A stretch of DNA of 64,000 bases from Thiocapsa imhoffii (lineage in GTDB: Bacteria; Pseudomonadota; Gammaproteobacteria; Chromatiales; Chromatiaceae), in the NCBI RefSeq assembly GCF_016583985.1, contig NZ_NRSD01000007.1:62001-126000 (forward strand). Reading direction: 5' to 3'. Below are positions 19,273-29,963 of this stretch, piece by piece (position 1 is the stretch's first letter; the number at the start of each line of letters is the position of its first letter). The translations under genes were made by a program, and so were the position numbers. The notes under the pieces were generated by a model, which searched no databases, was not told where the DNA came from, and was given only the letters and a program-made list of their open reading frames with translations.

Positions 19273-19581
19273 ATGATCGAGATCGAATACATCGTCAAAG
19301 ACCGCCGGGGAGTCGAACGCTTGCGCACTGCTGATAAGAAGGCCGCCGATGCCTATGACCGGATTCTGGAAAACGCCGAGCACTTGGCCGCATGGCTGCG
19401 CACGGAGGCGGTGCTGCCGGACCTGCCCGAGACGCAATTGGAGGAGCTGACACTGCATCTGGCACGCCATGCCCGCACGGTGGAGCTGATCCTCAAGGGC
19501 AAGACGGTGGAGTTGGATGCTGTCCCGGCCCCTGTGGGTGCGGAGGAGCCAGCCGCGCCCCTGAAGATGGTGCGGACCTGA
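19273..19581 (+). CDS. yebG: YebG-family DNA-damage-inducible protein
   Basis: 102 residues. The N-terminal part aligns with YebG: a short beta strand (MIEIEYIVKDRRG) followed by the conserved block ADKKAADAYDRILE and a helix reaching AAWL, then a helix ending in LILKGK. The C-terminal Pro/Ala/Glu tail is variable in the family. In E. coli yebG is induced in the SOS response; its biochemical role is unknown. A possible LexA box lies just upstream. Confidence 0.82.
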   Translation: MIEIEYIVKDRRGVERLRTADKKAADAYDRILENAEHLAAWLRTEAVLPDLPETQLEELTLHLARHARTVELILKGKTVELDAVPAPVGAEEPAAPLKMVRT

Positions 19582-20381
19582 GACCTGGCCCGAAGTCGTC
19601 TCGTGTGCGGTCGTTATGCCCAGTTCACCGCGCCCGAGGTCCTGTCGTAGGTCTTTGCGGCCACCGTTGAGATCAGCGAGCACCATCCGCGCTACCACGC
19701 CGCGCCACTGCAGTGGTGGCCGGTCATCCGCCAGCGCCATAATCCATCCACTGCATGAGCGGATGCCGGTGCGGCTCCCGCCCGTCGATGGTGAGCCGAT
19801 GGTCGGCCGGACGTTGGGTATGGCCGTGGGTGGCCAGACGCTTAGGGCCATCAGGGCTCAGAGACCTCTGCACCCTGTCGGAACGGGTATCTGATTCAAA
19901 CCGCAGGGTCCGGGCCTCCGAAACGCCTTGCTTCCCTCGGCACGCATCACAGCGGACCAAGCGGGTCCGCGGCCAAAACGCATGCACCGCATGGGCGACC
20001 ACGGCCCAGACCACCAGGCCCATCTCGCCGCGGATCTTCAGCGGCGCATCATCGGAGTATTCCGGTGCCAGCCAGACCACGATACTGATGTGGTGGCTGA
20101 GCGGCTGACTGCGGTTTCATGACCTCAAACAGGTTGCGCTCCTAAATACGATTGGATATCGTTCGCATCGATCAAGCGCAGCGATGACACCCTGACCGGG
20201 GCGATGCCGCGTTCGGATCAGCCGGTGTGCAGTGCGCGTCGGCCTTCGAGCCAGCATGTGGAATCCGCTCGGATCCCCAGCAAGCCAGTCTATTGACCCC
20301 AGCCCGCTTGGAGACTGTGCCGTGATCCGACCCTCACCGAGACCCTATGCGTCTTCTGCGACCCGTGTAGGTCGCACTTCG
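19582..20381 (+). other. Gene-poor stretch, about 800 bases
   Basis: No supported gene between yebG and the cytochrome-like gene. Open frames exist on both strands but none has a recognisable product, good ribosome site or consistent codon use. A short translated piece near 19660-19700 (VEISEHHPRYHAA) faintly recalls pterin-4a-carbinolamine dehydratase and is broken by a stop, so a decayed gene is possible. No insertion-sequence ends were seen. Confidence 0.4.
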
Positions 20382-22433
20382 ATGCGCCACCCCCCGCATG
20401 TCCCGCTCGAAAGGGGCGTTCTGAATCCACCTTGGGAGCGGGCCCGTGCGGCTCATGCGTCCCATCAGCATCGCCTACTGAAGGATGTGCTCCTCATCCA
20501 GATCCTCGCGATCCTCGCGATCTTGGCATGGACGGGGGCTGCGAAGGCACATGATATCGTTCAGAACGATAGCCTGGCGGTGCTGACCTTCGAGATCAAG
20601 GAACCGAAAACCAAATCGAATGACGATTTCAATTCCGTGATTGAGACGATGAGGGGGATCCGCTCCTTCCTTCTAGACTCCGGGGCCGACACGGTCCGCC
20701 AGCATCCCCGAGCAGCAGTTGCCTGCAACACCTGTCACACGACCGGTAAGCTTGCTGGTCACGGGATGTCGATCAATGAGGCTGCACCCTCGCTGAGCTG
20801 TGCTGGCTCGGGCTGCCACAGTCTGGAGAAGGCCGGAAAAATGCCCTTCTATGCAAAAGGGTATGTCTCTCTAGCACGTTGGAATGCGCTGTCGAAGGCA
20901 GAACAGATGATTGATACCGCACCGGCCCTCTTGGGGAATCTCGATCAGATCCTCGCCGGGTTGCCGGAGCTCGGTGATGTGAAGGTCAGTGCAGCGCTTT
21001 CCGGAAGAGGCCAACAGAACACCCTAGGTGAGGCTGGGAGGTTTTCGCATGCCCGTCCAGCGGATCTGCTGCCAGGACATGCCGTGGCCGCGCTGGCGGA
21101 TCGCGTTTTCGACTTTCCAGGTCCAGTGACCGAAAAAACAAAGCTTGAGGCAAAGCTAGAGGCCCGGACAAGGTACGCTCGTCACCTTTCCGAGCATCTC
21201 CAACTCCAAGTCGCGCTGGCCGACATTCTGGGCGACGATTCGGCGCCCGAAATGGTAGAGCTCGACATCAAGGATGAATACACCAAACCGCCACTCGATC
21301 GGGATGGGTCACTCGGTGTGTTGCAAAATTTGATCCAGTCCGAATTTCCAAATGCAACGGTGCACAAGGACGAGACGAAGTCCAAGGAGCGAAAGTTCGA
21401 ATGGCGCGACGGAAGGACGGAGATCAACTTCGAGTGGAAGGAAAACGATAAGACCAAGATCGAGTTTAAGAAACTTTCGCCCCAAGACGAAGCGACCGCC
21501 ATGGGAGTCTTGAACACCATTGCGGATCAATTTGATCGGACGCCTTCAAAACGCGAGATCAAACCCAAGTTCGAGAAAGTCGATAGGCTTCTTAAGGACA
21601 CCAAGCTCGAATTAAGATATGCCGCCCCCGAGGTGCTGCCTCTCGAAGCGCTGAGCCTGCTGCAGAACGAGGTTTGGGCACTCTTGCCCGAGGCTGTGCT
21701 GAAAAAGGAAGAGGCTAGAAAGGTTGAGTGGGAGATTCCTGGCAGTCCCAAGGGAGAGATCAAGGCTGATTTTAAGGACAACGAAACCAAGATCGAGTTC
21801 AAGAACCTCGACATGGCGCTTCATGATGAAGCCATTCGGGTACTGAGCGCGGTTCAGGACGCCTATGCGGTTCCCGCGCGGTTTGCGCGATATGAGTTGA
21901 AGTTCGAGGCTGTGACAGTGGATCAAAAGGCCCAACTGCACGGCGCGCTTGACAACATAGAGCCGTCAGTTCGCGGCGATCTCCTCCTGGAGATCAAGCA
22001 TAAGGAAGACGGCAAGGGGACAGTGCCGACGTTGCTGGATTTAACCGGTCCCAGTCAGCATCTCGTCAGTCTGGACCATGACTCGATCCGTTTGATCAGC
22101 AACGAAGTCAAGCTCAACAAGAACCTGCGATTCAAGGAATTGGGGGCGCAGGTAATCTCCTCTTACGTCGATTCGCCGTTAGAGCTTGCTGTGGAACTCA
22201 TAGACAGAATCTACGCGCTGTCCTTGCCTAGACCGTTGGAAATCATCTATGTGTCGATCCTCAAACCAACCCCCGCATTGATTGCCAGGAACCGGATGAT
22301 GCCAGCAAACGTCTTGGTCAATGCCTTCATGAATAAGCTCAGGCTGGACATGGCTCGCAAAAGGATTGCTGATGTCGATGGATTGCAGCTCCAGGCGCTG
22401 GGGTTGGAACTGCAGGCGGTTCTAAGAGAATAG
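20382..22433 (+). CDS. Exported cytochrome-like protein with internal repeats, unrecognised
   Basis: About 683 residues. A hydrophobic segment (VLLIQILAILAILAW) ending in AKA looks like a signal peptide. It is followed by two possible heme-attachment sites, CNTCH near residue 114 and the longer-spaced CAGSGCH near 141, which suggests a periplasmic di-heme domain. The remaining ~500 residues are charged and contain at least two copies of an approximately 120-residue unit, each ending in a strand TKIEFK(K/N)L followed by a helix with DEA and VL. The start is uncertain: ATG 20382 leaves a long region before the hydrophobic stretch and has no strong ribosome site. Base composition is lower in GC than its neighbours, hinting at transfer. 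I know no family with this layout. Confidence 0.68.
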   Translation: MRHPPHVPLERGVLNPPWERARAAHASHQHRLLKDVLLIQILAILAILAWTGAAKAHDIVQNDSLAVLTFEIKEPKTKSNDDFNSVIETMRGIRSFLLDSGADTVRQHPRAAVACNTCHTTGKLAGHGMSINEAAPSLSCAGSGCHSLEKAGKMPFYAKGYVSLARWNALSKAEQMIDTAPALLGNLDQILAGLPELGDVKVSAALSGRGQQNTLGEAGRFSHARPADLLPGHAVAALADRVFDFPGPVTEKTKLEAKLEARTRYARHLSEHLQLQVALADILGDDSAPEMVELDIKDEYTKPPLDRDGSLGVLQNLIQSEFPNATVHKDETKSKERKFEWRDGRTEINFEWKENDKTKIEFKKLSPQDEATAMGVLNTIADQFDRTPSKREIKPKFEKVDRLLKDTKLELRYAAPEVLPLEALSLLQNEVWALLPEAVLKKEEARKVEWEIPGSPKGEIKADFKDNETKIEFKNLDMALHDEAIRVLSAVQDAYAVPARFARYELKFEAVTVDQKAQLHGALDNIEPSVRGDLLLEIKHKEDGKGTVPTLLDLTGPSQHLVSLDHDSIRLISNEVKLNKNLRFKELGAQVISSYVDSPLELAVELIDRIYALSLPRPLEIIYVSILKPTPALIARNRMMPANVLVNAFMNKLRLDMARKRIADVDGLQLQALGLELQAVLRE

Positions 22434-22456
22434 AATCAGGACGCATGGCCTAAATA

Positions 22457-22481
22457 CCCCCCATCTCGCCGGAGTGGGGGG
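22457..22481. terminator. Hairpin after the cytochrome-like gene
   Basis: CCCCCCA and TGGGGGG flank an inner CTC-GCCG-GAG stem, giving a strong hairpin 24 bases past the stop codon. It lacks a T-run, so it may end transcripts inefficiently or protect a 3' end. Confidence 0.5.
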
Positions 22482-22488
22482 CATCGAT

Positions 22489-22519
22489 CGATCGATGCAG
22501 CCAATGGCTGCTTCGATCG
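22489..22519. terminator. Second hairpin between convergent genes
   Basis: CGATCGA and GCAGCC arms pair with GGCTGC and TCGATCG around an AAT loop, with one T-T mismatch. It stands between the plus-strand cytochrome-like gene and the minus-strand DUF1840 gene and could serve both directions. No T-run. Confidence 0.45.
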
Positions 22520-22589
22520 CTGGTACTTCAAGTGCGATCCAGGTGCTCGAAACCGCGCTCCAGGCGCAGCCGAGACCGCATGGCGCGCG

Positions 22590-22913
22590 CTAATCCCAGA
22601 GGACGTTTTCTTGGTCCGCGGCCGCGGCGTTCAGTAACTCGATCAGTGGCAGGGCGCGGTTCGCGAGGCTGACATATTGACCTTCCTCGGTCGCGCGCGC
22701 TGGCGTTGCTTGCGTTTCGGAGACGGGGCCGAGTGGTTCCTCCGCGTGGGCCTCCACCGCTTTCCTCAGGCGCTGTAGCGCCGCCGGAATATCCGCCGCC
22801 ATGATGGCCCCGGGGACCGTTCCGCTATGGCCCATCAACTTCAGGAGCGTCACGGCGACATCGCCGAACATGGTGATGCTCGCGTAGGCTGGGGTTCGAA
22901 ATGTCACCAACAT
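22590..22913 (-). CDS. DUF1840 domain-containing protein
   Basis: 107 residues opening with MLVTFRTPAYASITMFGDVA and LLKLMGHSGTVPGAI, the hallmark N-terminus of the DUF1840 family, followed by a helical, Ala/Glu-rich C-terminal half. Cytoplasmic, no known function. It converges with the cytochrome-like gene and is divergent from glnS. Confidence 0.85.
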   Translation of the reverse strand: MLVTFRTPAYASITMFGDVAVTLLKLMGHSGTVPGAIMAADIPAALQRLRKAVEAHAEEPLGPVSETQATPARATEEGQYVSLANRALPLIELLNAAAADQENVLWD

Positions 22914-23324
22914 AGCAACCTCACTGGCTGGGGATTGGGCATGGATTCTGGGGCTTGGCGAACCGGAGACGCAGGTCGCACCCCAAGTTCAGATGTCGGT
23001 TCAGTCTCGAAGACACGATGGACGGGCCGCATGATCAGGTAAACCACGACCCGGCTCGGCTCTCCTTCACATCCCAACCCGCGTTCAGACGCGCTTGGGG
23101 TGAGATGTCCGCCACCCCTTTCAATCGCCGTGGCAGGCGATAGAATGACAACGCTGAGCGGGCGCGCAAGCCCGTTCGGGTCGCGAAGATGATGCCGGCT
23201 GCCGCCAGACCGTGCCTCGCCTGCTGTGATGTCGGCCCCGTCACGTCACGGGCGCGGCCTCGCGGGTGAGGGTCATCCGGTGCCGTGAGCGTTCATTCCC
23301 TGTCTTCAATCGTCCCAGAGTACC
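22914..23324. other. Intergenic region between DUF1840 gene and glnS
   Basis: About 410 bases between divergent genes. Both promoters must lie here, but I see no convincing -35/-10 pair, RNA structure or small gene; the open frames present are short and mutually overlapping. Confidence 0.4.
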
Positions 23325-24998
23325 ATGAGCGAAACCCAAGAGACGCCGCGGACCCATTTCATTCGACAGATCATCGAATCCGATCTGGCGTCAGGCAAGC
23401 ACGCGCGTCTGGTGACGCGCTTCCCACCCGAGCCGAACGGTTACCTCCACATCGGCCACGCCAAGTCGATCGTGTTGAACTTCGGTCTGGCGCAAGCCTT
23501 CACGGGGGAATGCCACCTTCGCTTCGATGACACCAACCCGCACAAGGAGAACCTTGAGTTTGTCGAGGCGATCAAGCAGGACGTGCGCTGGCTCGGATTC
23601 GACTGGGGCGAGCGCGTCTATTTCGCCTCCGACTATTTCGAGCAACTCTATGCCTTTGCGATCGAGTTGATCGAGCAGGGCCATGCCTATGTCTGTGACT
23701 TGACCGCCGAGGAGACGCGCCTTCATCGTGGCACCTTGACCGAGCCGGGGCGCGACAGTCCCTATCGCAACCGCTCGATCGCGGAGAATCGCGATCTGTT
23801 CACGCGCATGCGGGCCGGGGAATTCCCGGACGGCGCCCGGACCTTGCGCGCGCGTATTGACATGGCCTCGCCAAACATCAACCTGCGTGATCCGGTGCTC
23901 TATCGGATCAAGCATGGTGTGGTCCATCACCAGACCGGTTCCGCCTGGTGTCTCTATCCCACCTACGATTACACGCACCCAATCTCGGATGCGCTCGAAG
24001 GTGTCACCCATTCGCTCTGCACCCTCGAGTTCGAGGATCATCGCCCGCTCTACGATTGGTGCCTCGAGCATGTCTCGGTCCCCTGTCAACCTCGACAGAT
24101 CGAATTCAGCCGGCTGAATCTCGAATACACGGTCATGAGCAAGCGCCGTCTCACCGAACTCGTCGCTGAGGGACACGTCGATGGCTGGGGAGATCCGCGG
24201 ATGCCAACCCTCGCGGGGCTGCGTCGGCGTGGCTACACCCCGGCTGCGATCCGCGACTTCTGTGAACGGGTCGGCATCACCAAGTCCGATAATCTCGTTG
24301 AGATGGCCTTACTCGAGAGCGCAATCCGTGACGATCTCGACGCCCACGCACCGCGTCGCATGGCCGTGCTGCGGCCACTGAAGGTGGTGCTAATCAATGA
24401 TCCGGAGTCGCTCGTCGACTCCATCGAGGCGCGCAATCATCCCAAGGACGACGGGCTTGGCGTGCGCAGCATTCCCTTCTCGCGCGAACTCTATATCGAC
24501 CAGACGGATTTTGCGGAGAACCCACCGAAAGGCTTCAAACGTCTCGTCCCGGGCGGCGAGGTGCGATTGCGCAACGCCTATGTGATCCGTTGCGAGGAAG
24601 TCATCAAGGATGGGCAAGGTCGCATCGTCGCGCTGCATGCCTGGGTCGATCACGACACCCTTGGGCGCGATCCACAGGGACGCAAGGTCAAGGGCGTCAT
24701 CCACTGGGTCTCGGCCGACCATGCGCGCCGCGCCGAGGTGCGGCTCTACGATCGTCTGTTCAGAACCCCGGTGCCGGGCGCAGGCAACGCAGATTTCCGC
24801 GCGGACATCAATCCCGATTCGCTGCGCGTTCTGAACGAAGCACTCGTCGAACCGGCCCTAGCCGACGCGCTCCCGGGTGAGCGCTTTCAGTTCGAGCGGG
24901 AGGGTTACTTCGTGGTCGACCCGGACACGAGCGCCGAACGGCCTGTTTTCAACCTCACCGTTGGGCTCAGGGACACCTGGGGCAAGGGGCGCTCATGA
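23325..24998 (+). CDS. glnS: Glutaminyl-tRNA synthetase
   Basis: 557 residues; charges tRNA-Gln with glutamine. The class I signature HIGH appears in [15 protein letters not shown] near residue 40 and the KMSKS-type loop as VMSKRRL near 270. The Gln/Glu-specific core contains [10 protein letters not shown] and the C-terminal half is the two-barrel anticodon-binding domain. Length matches bacterial GlnS. The stop overlaps the next start as ATGA, so the DinB-like gene is translationally coupled. Confidence 0.97.
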   Translation: MSETQETPRTHFIRQIIESDLASGKHARLVTRFPPEPNGYLHIGHAKSIVLNFGLAQAFTGECHLRFDDTNPHKENLEFVEAIKQDVRWLGFDWGERVYFASDYFEQLYAFAIELIEQGHAYVCDLTAEETRLHRGTLTEPGRDSPYRNRSIAENRDLFTRMRAGEFPDGARTLRARIDMASPNINLRDPVLYRIKHGVVHHQTGSAWCLYPTYDYTHPISDALEGVTHSLCTLEFEDHRPLYDWCLEHVSVPCQPRQIEFSRLNLEYTVMSKRRLTELVAEGHVDGWGDPRMPTLAGLRRRGYTPAAIRDFCERVGITKSDNLVEMALLESAIRDDLDAHAPRRMAVLRPLKVVLINDPESLVDSIEARNHPKDDGLGVRSIPFSRELYIDQTDFAENPPKGFKRLVPGGEVRLRNAYVIRCEEVIKDGQGRIVALHAWVDHDTLGRDPQGRKVKGVIHWVSADHARRAEVRLYDRLFRTPVPGAGNADFRADINPDSLRVLNEALVEPALADALPGERFQFEREGYFVVDPDTSAERPVFNLTVGLRDTWGKGRS

Positions 24999-25573
24999 GG
25001 CGTGAGCCGGGCGATCAGCTCCTTGCCAAGGGCAGTGCCATCCCATGGTATGAGCGGCGTGCAGCGGATCTCGGATTGCGGCTCTACGCCTCGTTCGCCT
25101 CCCCAGCGGCGATTCTGCGCGACTTCCGTCGCGATGCGTTGCAGGCACGGACGCTTGCCCACGGGTTATCCGAGGAGCAGGGGCGGCGTCAGATCCAGAT
25201 CCCGCGCTTACCGGGGATCGAACCCTCGAGCCGACACTGGTCGGTCTATATGACGATCGACCATTTGGTGATGGTCAATACCGCGATCATGGCGCTCATC
25301 CATGCGATCTGTTCCGACCATAACCATGGCGCCGAGATCGGTATCGAGGATGTGGTGCCCCATATCGAGGCCGGACCGGATCGGATTCGTGCACTCGAGA
25401 TCGCGGTCGATCGCTACTCCGATCTCGTCGAACGGCTCGGGACCTTGCGCTCGCGTGAACGACATCCCCATCCCTGGTTTGGCGACTTGAGCGCACGTCA
25501 GTGGCATGCCCTAGCCGCCATCCACAACCGGACACACCGTGCACAGATCGAACAGATCATCCGGCGACTCTGA
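24995..25573 (+). CDS. DinB-like helical protein, putative
   Basis: 192 residues, helical. The segment [13 protein letters not shown] and the C-terminal [12 protein letters not shown] carry histidines spaced like the metal triad of DinB/YfiT four-helix proteins, which include thiol-dependent enzymes such as mycothiol and bacillithiol transferases. Resemblance is moderate. The start overlaps the glnS stop by four bases, implying co-expression, though no functional link is known. Confidence 0.55.
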   Translation: MRREPGDQLLAKGSAIPWYERRAADLGLRLYASFASPAAILRDFRRDALQARTLAHGLSEEQGRRQIQIPRLPGIEPSSRHWSVYMTIDHLVMVNTAIMALIHAICSDHNHGAEIGIEDVVPHIEAGPDRIRALEIAVDRYSDLVERLGTLRSRERHPHPWFGDLSARQWHALAAIHNRTHRAQIEQIIRRL

Positions 25574-25633
25574 ACAGCAGCGCGCGCAGCCATGCGCGAA
25601 CCGGCTTGCCGGTCAGGACGAAGAGGCGAGGAG

Positions 25634-26263
25634 ATGACAGCGCGAACCCAGGACCTCGAGGCCCTAACGCGGTTATTCCGGGAGCTCAAAGACTGTCGGC
25701 GCTGTGAGGGGATGCAGGGTCCCCCCGTGCATGGCGAACCCGTGCTCTCACCCGTCATGATGGTCGGACAAGCGCCCGGCACCCGCGAGATCGAACGTGG
25801 CCTGCCTTTTTGCTGGACCGCGGGCAAGACACTCTTCCGCTGGTTCGAGTCGATCGGCATTGATGAGGCCACTTTTCGGCAACGGGTTCTCATGAGTGCG
25901 GTGTGCCGCTGTTTCCCCGGCAAGAACCCGAAAGGCGGCGATCGGGTGCCGGACGCCCTGGAGGTGCAGCGCTGCGAGGGATGGTGGCGTGGTGAACTCG
26001 AGTTGTCGCGGCCGCGACTTATCATCCCGGTCGGGAAATTGGCGATCGCGCAATTCATGTCGCTGAACCGCTTGAATGATGTCGTCGGCACCCAGTGGGA
26101 CTACCAATCCCCATCCGGGCTGAGCGCTGATCTCATTCCGCTGCCCCATCCCTCGGGTGCCTCGACCTGGTTCAAGATGGAGCCAGGACGGACGCTCCTG
26201 ATCCGGGCGCTCGCGCTCATTGAACGCCATCCGGCCTGGCGGGAGGTGAGGCAGAGTGGCTGA
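25634..26263 (+). CDS. Uracil-DNA glycosylase superfamily protein
   Basis: 209 residues from ATG 25634, preceded by GAGGCGAGGAG. It shows the superfamily layout: an N-terminal cysteine pair (CRRC) that with later cysteines (CRCF and RC) could hold a [4Fe-4S] cluster, motif 1 VGQAPGTREIERGLPF, and the C-terminal motif PHPSGAS. The motif and cluster suggest a family 4/5-like enzyme that removes uracil or deaminated bases from DNA. The cysteine spacing should be compared with known family members before assigning a class. Confidence 0.8.
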   Translation: MTARTQDLEALTRLFRELKDCRRCEGMQGPPVHGEPVLSPVMMVGQAPGTREIERGLPFCWTAGKTLFRWFESIGIDEATFRQRVLMSAVCRCFPGKNPKGGDRVPDALEVQRCEGWWRGELELSRPRLIIPVGKLAIAQFMSLNRLNDVVGTQWDYQSPSGLSADLIPLPHPSGASTWFKMEPGRTLLIRALALIERHPAWREVRQSG

Positions 26264-26341
26264 CGTGATGCCGCGCGCCTGCATCATCCTCGCTGATGCA
26301 CAAGCGAGGACATCGCGGTTGGCTGCTGCCCCCCGATCGGC

Positions 26342-27727
26342 TCAGGCTCCAGCCCCTCGGTCGTCGGTATCGGGCGCGGAAGGACGAAACCAGATTGGGT
26401 CGAGATGATGACGGCGCAGGAGTTTGTAGAACTCGGTGCGATTACGTCCTGCCAGGCGTGCCGCGGCACTGACCTTGCCTTCGGTCACGCGCAATAGATT
26501 CTCGAGGTACTCACGATCCTGGCGTTCGCGGACATCGGCGAGTGACGGAATGATCGTGAGATCATGACGCAAGGCGCGCTGGACCAAGCTGACTGGAACG
26601 ATGGCGGTGGTGCAGATGGCGGTGGCATGCTCGACGAGATTCTGGAGTTGTCGAACATTGCCGGGCCAGGGCGCGGTCATCATGAACTCGATTGCATCCG
26701 GGGCGAACCCCTCGATCTGTCGCTTATTGCGAGCGTTGGCCTGGGTCAGGAACCGATTCGCCAGCAACGGGATATCCTCGCGACGGTCACGTAAAGGTGG
26801 GAGATCAATGCGCACGACGTTGAGGCGATAGAAGAGGTCGGCCCTGAACTGCTCCTCTGCCATCGCTTGTTCGAGATCACGATGTGTCGCGGAAATGACG
26901 CGAACATCGACGCTCACAGACCGATTCGCGCCCACCGGTCGCACTTCGCCTTCCTGCAAGGCCCGCAAGAGCTTGGCTTGAAAGGTCAGGGGCATGTCGC
27001 CGACCTCGTCGAGAAACAGGGTTCCGCCGTCCGCCTCCTCGAAGAGACCCTTGCGATTCTGGGTCGCACCCGTGAACGAGCCCTTGCTGTGGCCAAAGAG
27101 TTCCGATTCCAGCAGTGTCTCTGGAATGGCACTGCAGTTGACGGCCACAAAGGGGCCACCTGCGCGGGGGCTTGCGCGATGGATGGCGCGGGCGAGGAGT
27201 TCCTTCCCGGTTCCACTCTCGCTTTGAATGAGGATGTTGGTTTCCGTCTCGGCGGCCAGATAGGCTTGGCGCAGGGCCTCTTCCATAACCGCGCTACGGG
27301 TGATCAACTCGCTGCGCCACTCCTCGCTGGGTGACGCACTATCCTGGCTGGTGGTGGCGCCCAGTCGTCCGGCCTTCTCGACCAAGGACAAGAGTTGCGA
27401 GCCATCGAACGGTTTGGTCAGATAGCCGAAGACGCCACGCTGGGTCGCGTCGACCGCCTCGGGAATACTGCCGTGGGCGGTTAGGATGATGACCGGTAGA
27501 CCCGGATAGTCACGCCGGATGGAGTCGAAGAGGGCGAGCCCATCCATGCCATCCATTCGCAGATCACTGATCACGAGACTGGGCTGGAAATGCGGCAAGA
27601 GGGCGAGCGCCTCTTCACCACAGGTTGCGGTCTTCACCTGATGACGGGCCGCTCTGAGGCGAATCGAGAGCAGCTTTAGGAGATCGGCGTCATCGTCGAC
27701 AAGGAGAATTTTGAGGGTTTGAGTCAC
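26342..27727 (-). CDS. glrR: Sigma-54-dependent response regulator (GlrR/QseF-like)
   Basis: 461 residues in three parts: a receiver domain (about 8-120) with acidic pocket VDDDAD and phospho-acceptor Asp in [12 protein letters not shown]; a sigma-54 AAA+ domain (about 145-375) with Walker [15 protein letters not shown]-equivalent KGSFTGA and Walker [12 protein letters not shown]; and a C-terminal Fis-type helix-turn-helix ([18 protein letters not shown]). It is the last gene of the kinase-lipoprotein-regulator operon, overlapping glrG by four bases, the same order as glrK-yfhG-glrR in enterobacteria, where it controls envelope-stress small RNA. Targets here are unknown. Confidence 0.93.
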   Translation of the reverse strand: MTQTLKILLVDDDADLLKLLSIRLRAARHQVKTATCGEEALALLPHFQPSLVISDLRMDGMDGLALFDSIRRDYPGLPVIILTAHGSIPEAVDATQRGVFGYLTKPFDGSQLLSLVEKAGRLGATTSQDSASPSEEWRSELITRSAVMEEALRQAYLAAETETNILIQSESGTGKELLARAIHRASPRAGGPFVAVNCSAIPETLLESELFGHSKGSFTGATQNRKGLFEEADGGTLFLDEVGDMPLTFQAKLLRALQEGEVRPVGANRSVSVDVRVISATHRDLEQAMAEEQFRADLFYRLNVVRIDLPPLRDRREDIPLLANRFLTQANARNKRQIEGFAPDAIEFMMTAPWPGNVRQLQNLVEHATAICTTAIVPVSLVQRALRHDLTIIPSLADVRERQDREYLENLLRVTEGKVSAAARLAGRNRTEFYKLLRRHHLDPIWFRPSAPDTDDRGAGA

Positions 27728-28455
27728 TTGCTGTTGTCGTATGGGAGTTCGAGTTCGGATTGACGTTTACGCTCACGGATCTCGAGTTCGATGGCCTTGA
27801 GTTCCTCAAGCTGTGCATTGAGTTCGTCGCGCTCGCGAATGGTCGCGCGTAGGGTGCGGTCACGAGCTTGTCCTTGATGGGCCCGGATCCGTTCGAGTTC
27901 GGCTAGGAGTTCGTTACGCTCCTGTTCAATGGCGTCGAGTCGCGCGAGATTCGAGTCACCGCGTTGATCCTTTTGGATGGCGCGCAAGCGTGTTTCAAGG
28001 TCGTCGCGCTGCCGGATGGTCAGGCTCAATCTCTGTCGCAGGCCCACTTCACTCTGTAAGCGTTTCGTCATCAGGGAAGCGAGCGCTGTTCCGCCCGGAG
28101 TCTGGTCCGGCTGGTCGAGATACTCTTGAAACAGGGTCTTCGCCCGAATCTGATCGGATGGTCTACCGAGATCAGCCATCACGAGCCCCCAGCCCAATAG
28201 CTCTGACGGATCATGGGCCTCGAGGTTCGCGGCGCGTTCGCGCAGGGTCTGCTGATCCGCATCGCGCAGGGCTCCGAGCGAAGCGAAGAGCTGATTCAGA
28301 TCGGCTGTCTCCAGCCTACCCCAGTCCCGCTGCAACCGCTCCGAAAACCAGAAGGATGTTGAGGCGCACCCGGACAGCGCAAGCAACAGACTCACGACCG
28401 CCATGAGATGTTTCGCGTCGTGCGCAGCGCGCTGATGGCGTGTCGGGCGGTTCAT
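27724..28455 (-). CDS. GlrG/QseG-like outer-membrane lipoprotein
   Basis: 243 residues with a lipoprotein signal ending LLALSGC. The mature part is helical; the C-terminal half (about 140-240) is a long coiled coil rich in Glu, Arg and Leu. Its place between the kinase and regulator genes, with four-base overlaps on both sides, matches the lipoprotein that in enteric bacteria modulates the GlrK/QseE kinase. Sequence identity to that protein cannot be judged from reading alone. Confidence 0.75.
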   Translation of the reverse strand: MNRPTRHQRAAHDAKHLMAVVSLLLALSGCASTSFWFSERLQRDWGRLETADLNQLFASLGALRDADQQTLRERAANLEAHDPSELLGWGLVMADLGRPSDQIRAKTLFQEYLDQPDQTPGGTALASLMTKRLQSEVGLRQRLSLTIRQRDDLETRLRAIQKDQRGDSNLARLDAIEQERNELLAELERIRAHQGQARDRTLRATIRERDELNAQLEELKAIELEIRERKRQSELELPYDNSK

Positions 28456-29948
28456 GATGTGGCCCGGCTTAGGCGCTTGGTGGAGCTCTGGTTGTGAGCA
28501 TCGAAGGGCGTGGGTTGCCTGGTCAAGCGCAATTGCAGGCAGGCCCCGTGTGTGGACTCGATCACCTTCAGATGCCCCCCGAGAGCACGGGCATATTCGC
28601 GCGCGATGAAGAGTCCAAGCCCGCTCCCACGCACGCGTCCCCGCCGCCGCGTCGCGCCCTGGAAGAATCGTTCGAAGACCCGCTCGCGGTCTTCGGAACG
28701 GATGCCTGGCCCCATGTCACTGACTTCGATAATGAGGTCGGATCGGTGCCGCTGAGTGCTGATGCGAACCGTGCCGGATGCCGGGCTGAACTTGATGGCA
28801 TTCGAGAGTAGGTTGTCAATAATGGTACCGAGCCTGTCTTCATCTGACCACAAGGTTTCACCCTGGAGGTCGAGTTCGATGGACAACTCCTTGGCCCGCG
28901 CGGGCAGCTTGTGACGCTCGACGATGCGCTCAATCAAGCGATCCAACATGACCCGCCTGCGCGCGATCTCGGTATCCGCATCGATCCCGCCACTGACTTT
29001 CAGAAGATTTTCGATCAGCCCCTGTAACTGCAAACTGTTCCCCTGCACGATGTCGAGGATCTCACGTTGTTCCGGCGTGGTCGGACCGACAATCTCCTGA
29101 GAGAGCAATTCGGCGCCTTCAACGATGTTGCTCAAGGGGGTCTTAAGTTCGTGTGAAATATGGTGTAGGAAGAAGGTCTTCTGTTCTTCGAGTTCGACCA
29201 AACGGACGCGCAGCCAATTCAGTCGCCGACCGAGATCCGTGAGGTCGTGCATTCCCGTGACTTGGATCGGGCGGTCGAATTGACCGGCACCGAGTGCGCG
29301 GATTGCCTGATCGAGTTGCCTCATCGGGCGAGCGATCAAGAGGGTGAAGATCGACGTCAGGACCAAGGCGGCGGGGATACTCGCAGACGCTTGCCAGAGG
29401 AGCTGTTGTCGGATCTGCGCCACGTCCTCTTGCATCGCCTCGACCTCTTCTGCGACGACCCGCACCGTTTCTCGGAAGATCGCGCGCGCGATCGCTTCGA
29501 GTTCCGGGAAGCCATCCAACGCCTCCTGGATGGCGTCGCTGTCCTCGGGGTCGTGCTCGAGGGTCTCAAATTTTTCTAGCGCCCCAACCGCGAGTTGGTC
29601 CAGTTGATCGAGCACCGTTGAATCACGACTCAAGCGCTCCATGGCCGCGAGCGTGCCGAGGAATCGCTCACGCTGGCTTTCATAGGACTCGAAGATGATC
29701 GGGTCTGACAGGATCTGATACTGACGCGCGTGGCGCTCGACATCGATGATCTCAGTGATGAGATTGCGGCTTGCCTGAGTCGCGTAAACGGCATTGAGAG
29801 CGGCTTCTTGACCTTTCGACGAAAGGTGGTTGACTGCGACCCAGGCGGTGGCGAGCGCCATACCGAGCGGTAGCGTGACCACGACGAAGCCGATGAGAAG
29901 CAGCTGTACAAGCGAAAAGCCTGTGATGATCTGGCGTCGACCTGTCAT
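28452..29948 (-). CDS. glrK: Sensor histidine kinase (GlrK/QseE-like)
   Basis: 498 residues from ATG 29948. There is one membrane segment near the N-terminus ([20 protein letters not shown]), a periplasmic helical sensor region, a second membrane span with a HAMP domain (after [11 protein letters not shown]), the phospho-acceptor box [17 protein letters not shown], and an ATP-binding domain with N box ([10 protein letters not shown]), DMGPGI and GSGLGLFIA. It phosphorylates the regulator encoded at the end of the operon. The start codon is only 15 bases past the tRNA-Leu 3' end and no separate promoter is seen. Confidence 0.92.
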   Translation of the reverse strand: MTGRRQIITGFSLVQLLLIGFVVVTLPLGMALATAWVAVNHLSSKGQEAALNAVYATQASRNLITEIIDVERHARQYQILSDPIIFESYESQRERFLGTLAAMERLSRDSTVLDQLDQLAVGALEKFETLEHDPEDSDAIQEALDGFPELEAIARAIFRETVRVVAEEVEAMQEDVAQIRQQLLWQASASIPAALVLTSIFTLLIARPMRQLDQAIRALGAGQFDRPIQVTGMHDLTDLGRRLNWLRVRLVELEEQKTFFLHHISHELKTPLSNIVEGAELLSQEIVGPTTPEQREILDIVQGNSLQLQGLIENLLKVSGGIDADTEIARRRVMLDRLIERIVERHKLPARAKELSIELDLQGETLWSDEDRLGTIIDNLLSNAIKFSPASGTVRISTQRHRSDLIIEVSDMGPGIRSEDRERVFERFFQGATRRRGRVRGSGLGLFIAREYARALGGHLKVIESTHGACLQLRLTRQPTPFDAHNQSSTKRLSRATS

Positions 29949-29963
29949 GGCAGCGACCGTGAG

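Noticed and set aside
19582..20381. Insertion sequence or transposase in the gene-poor tract
   Set aside because: No DDE motif, terminal inverted repeats or target duplication were found; only scrambled open frames.
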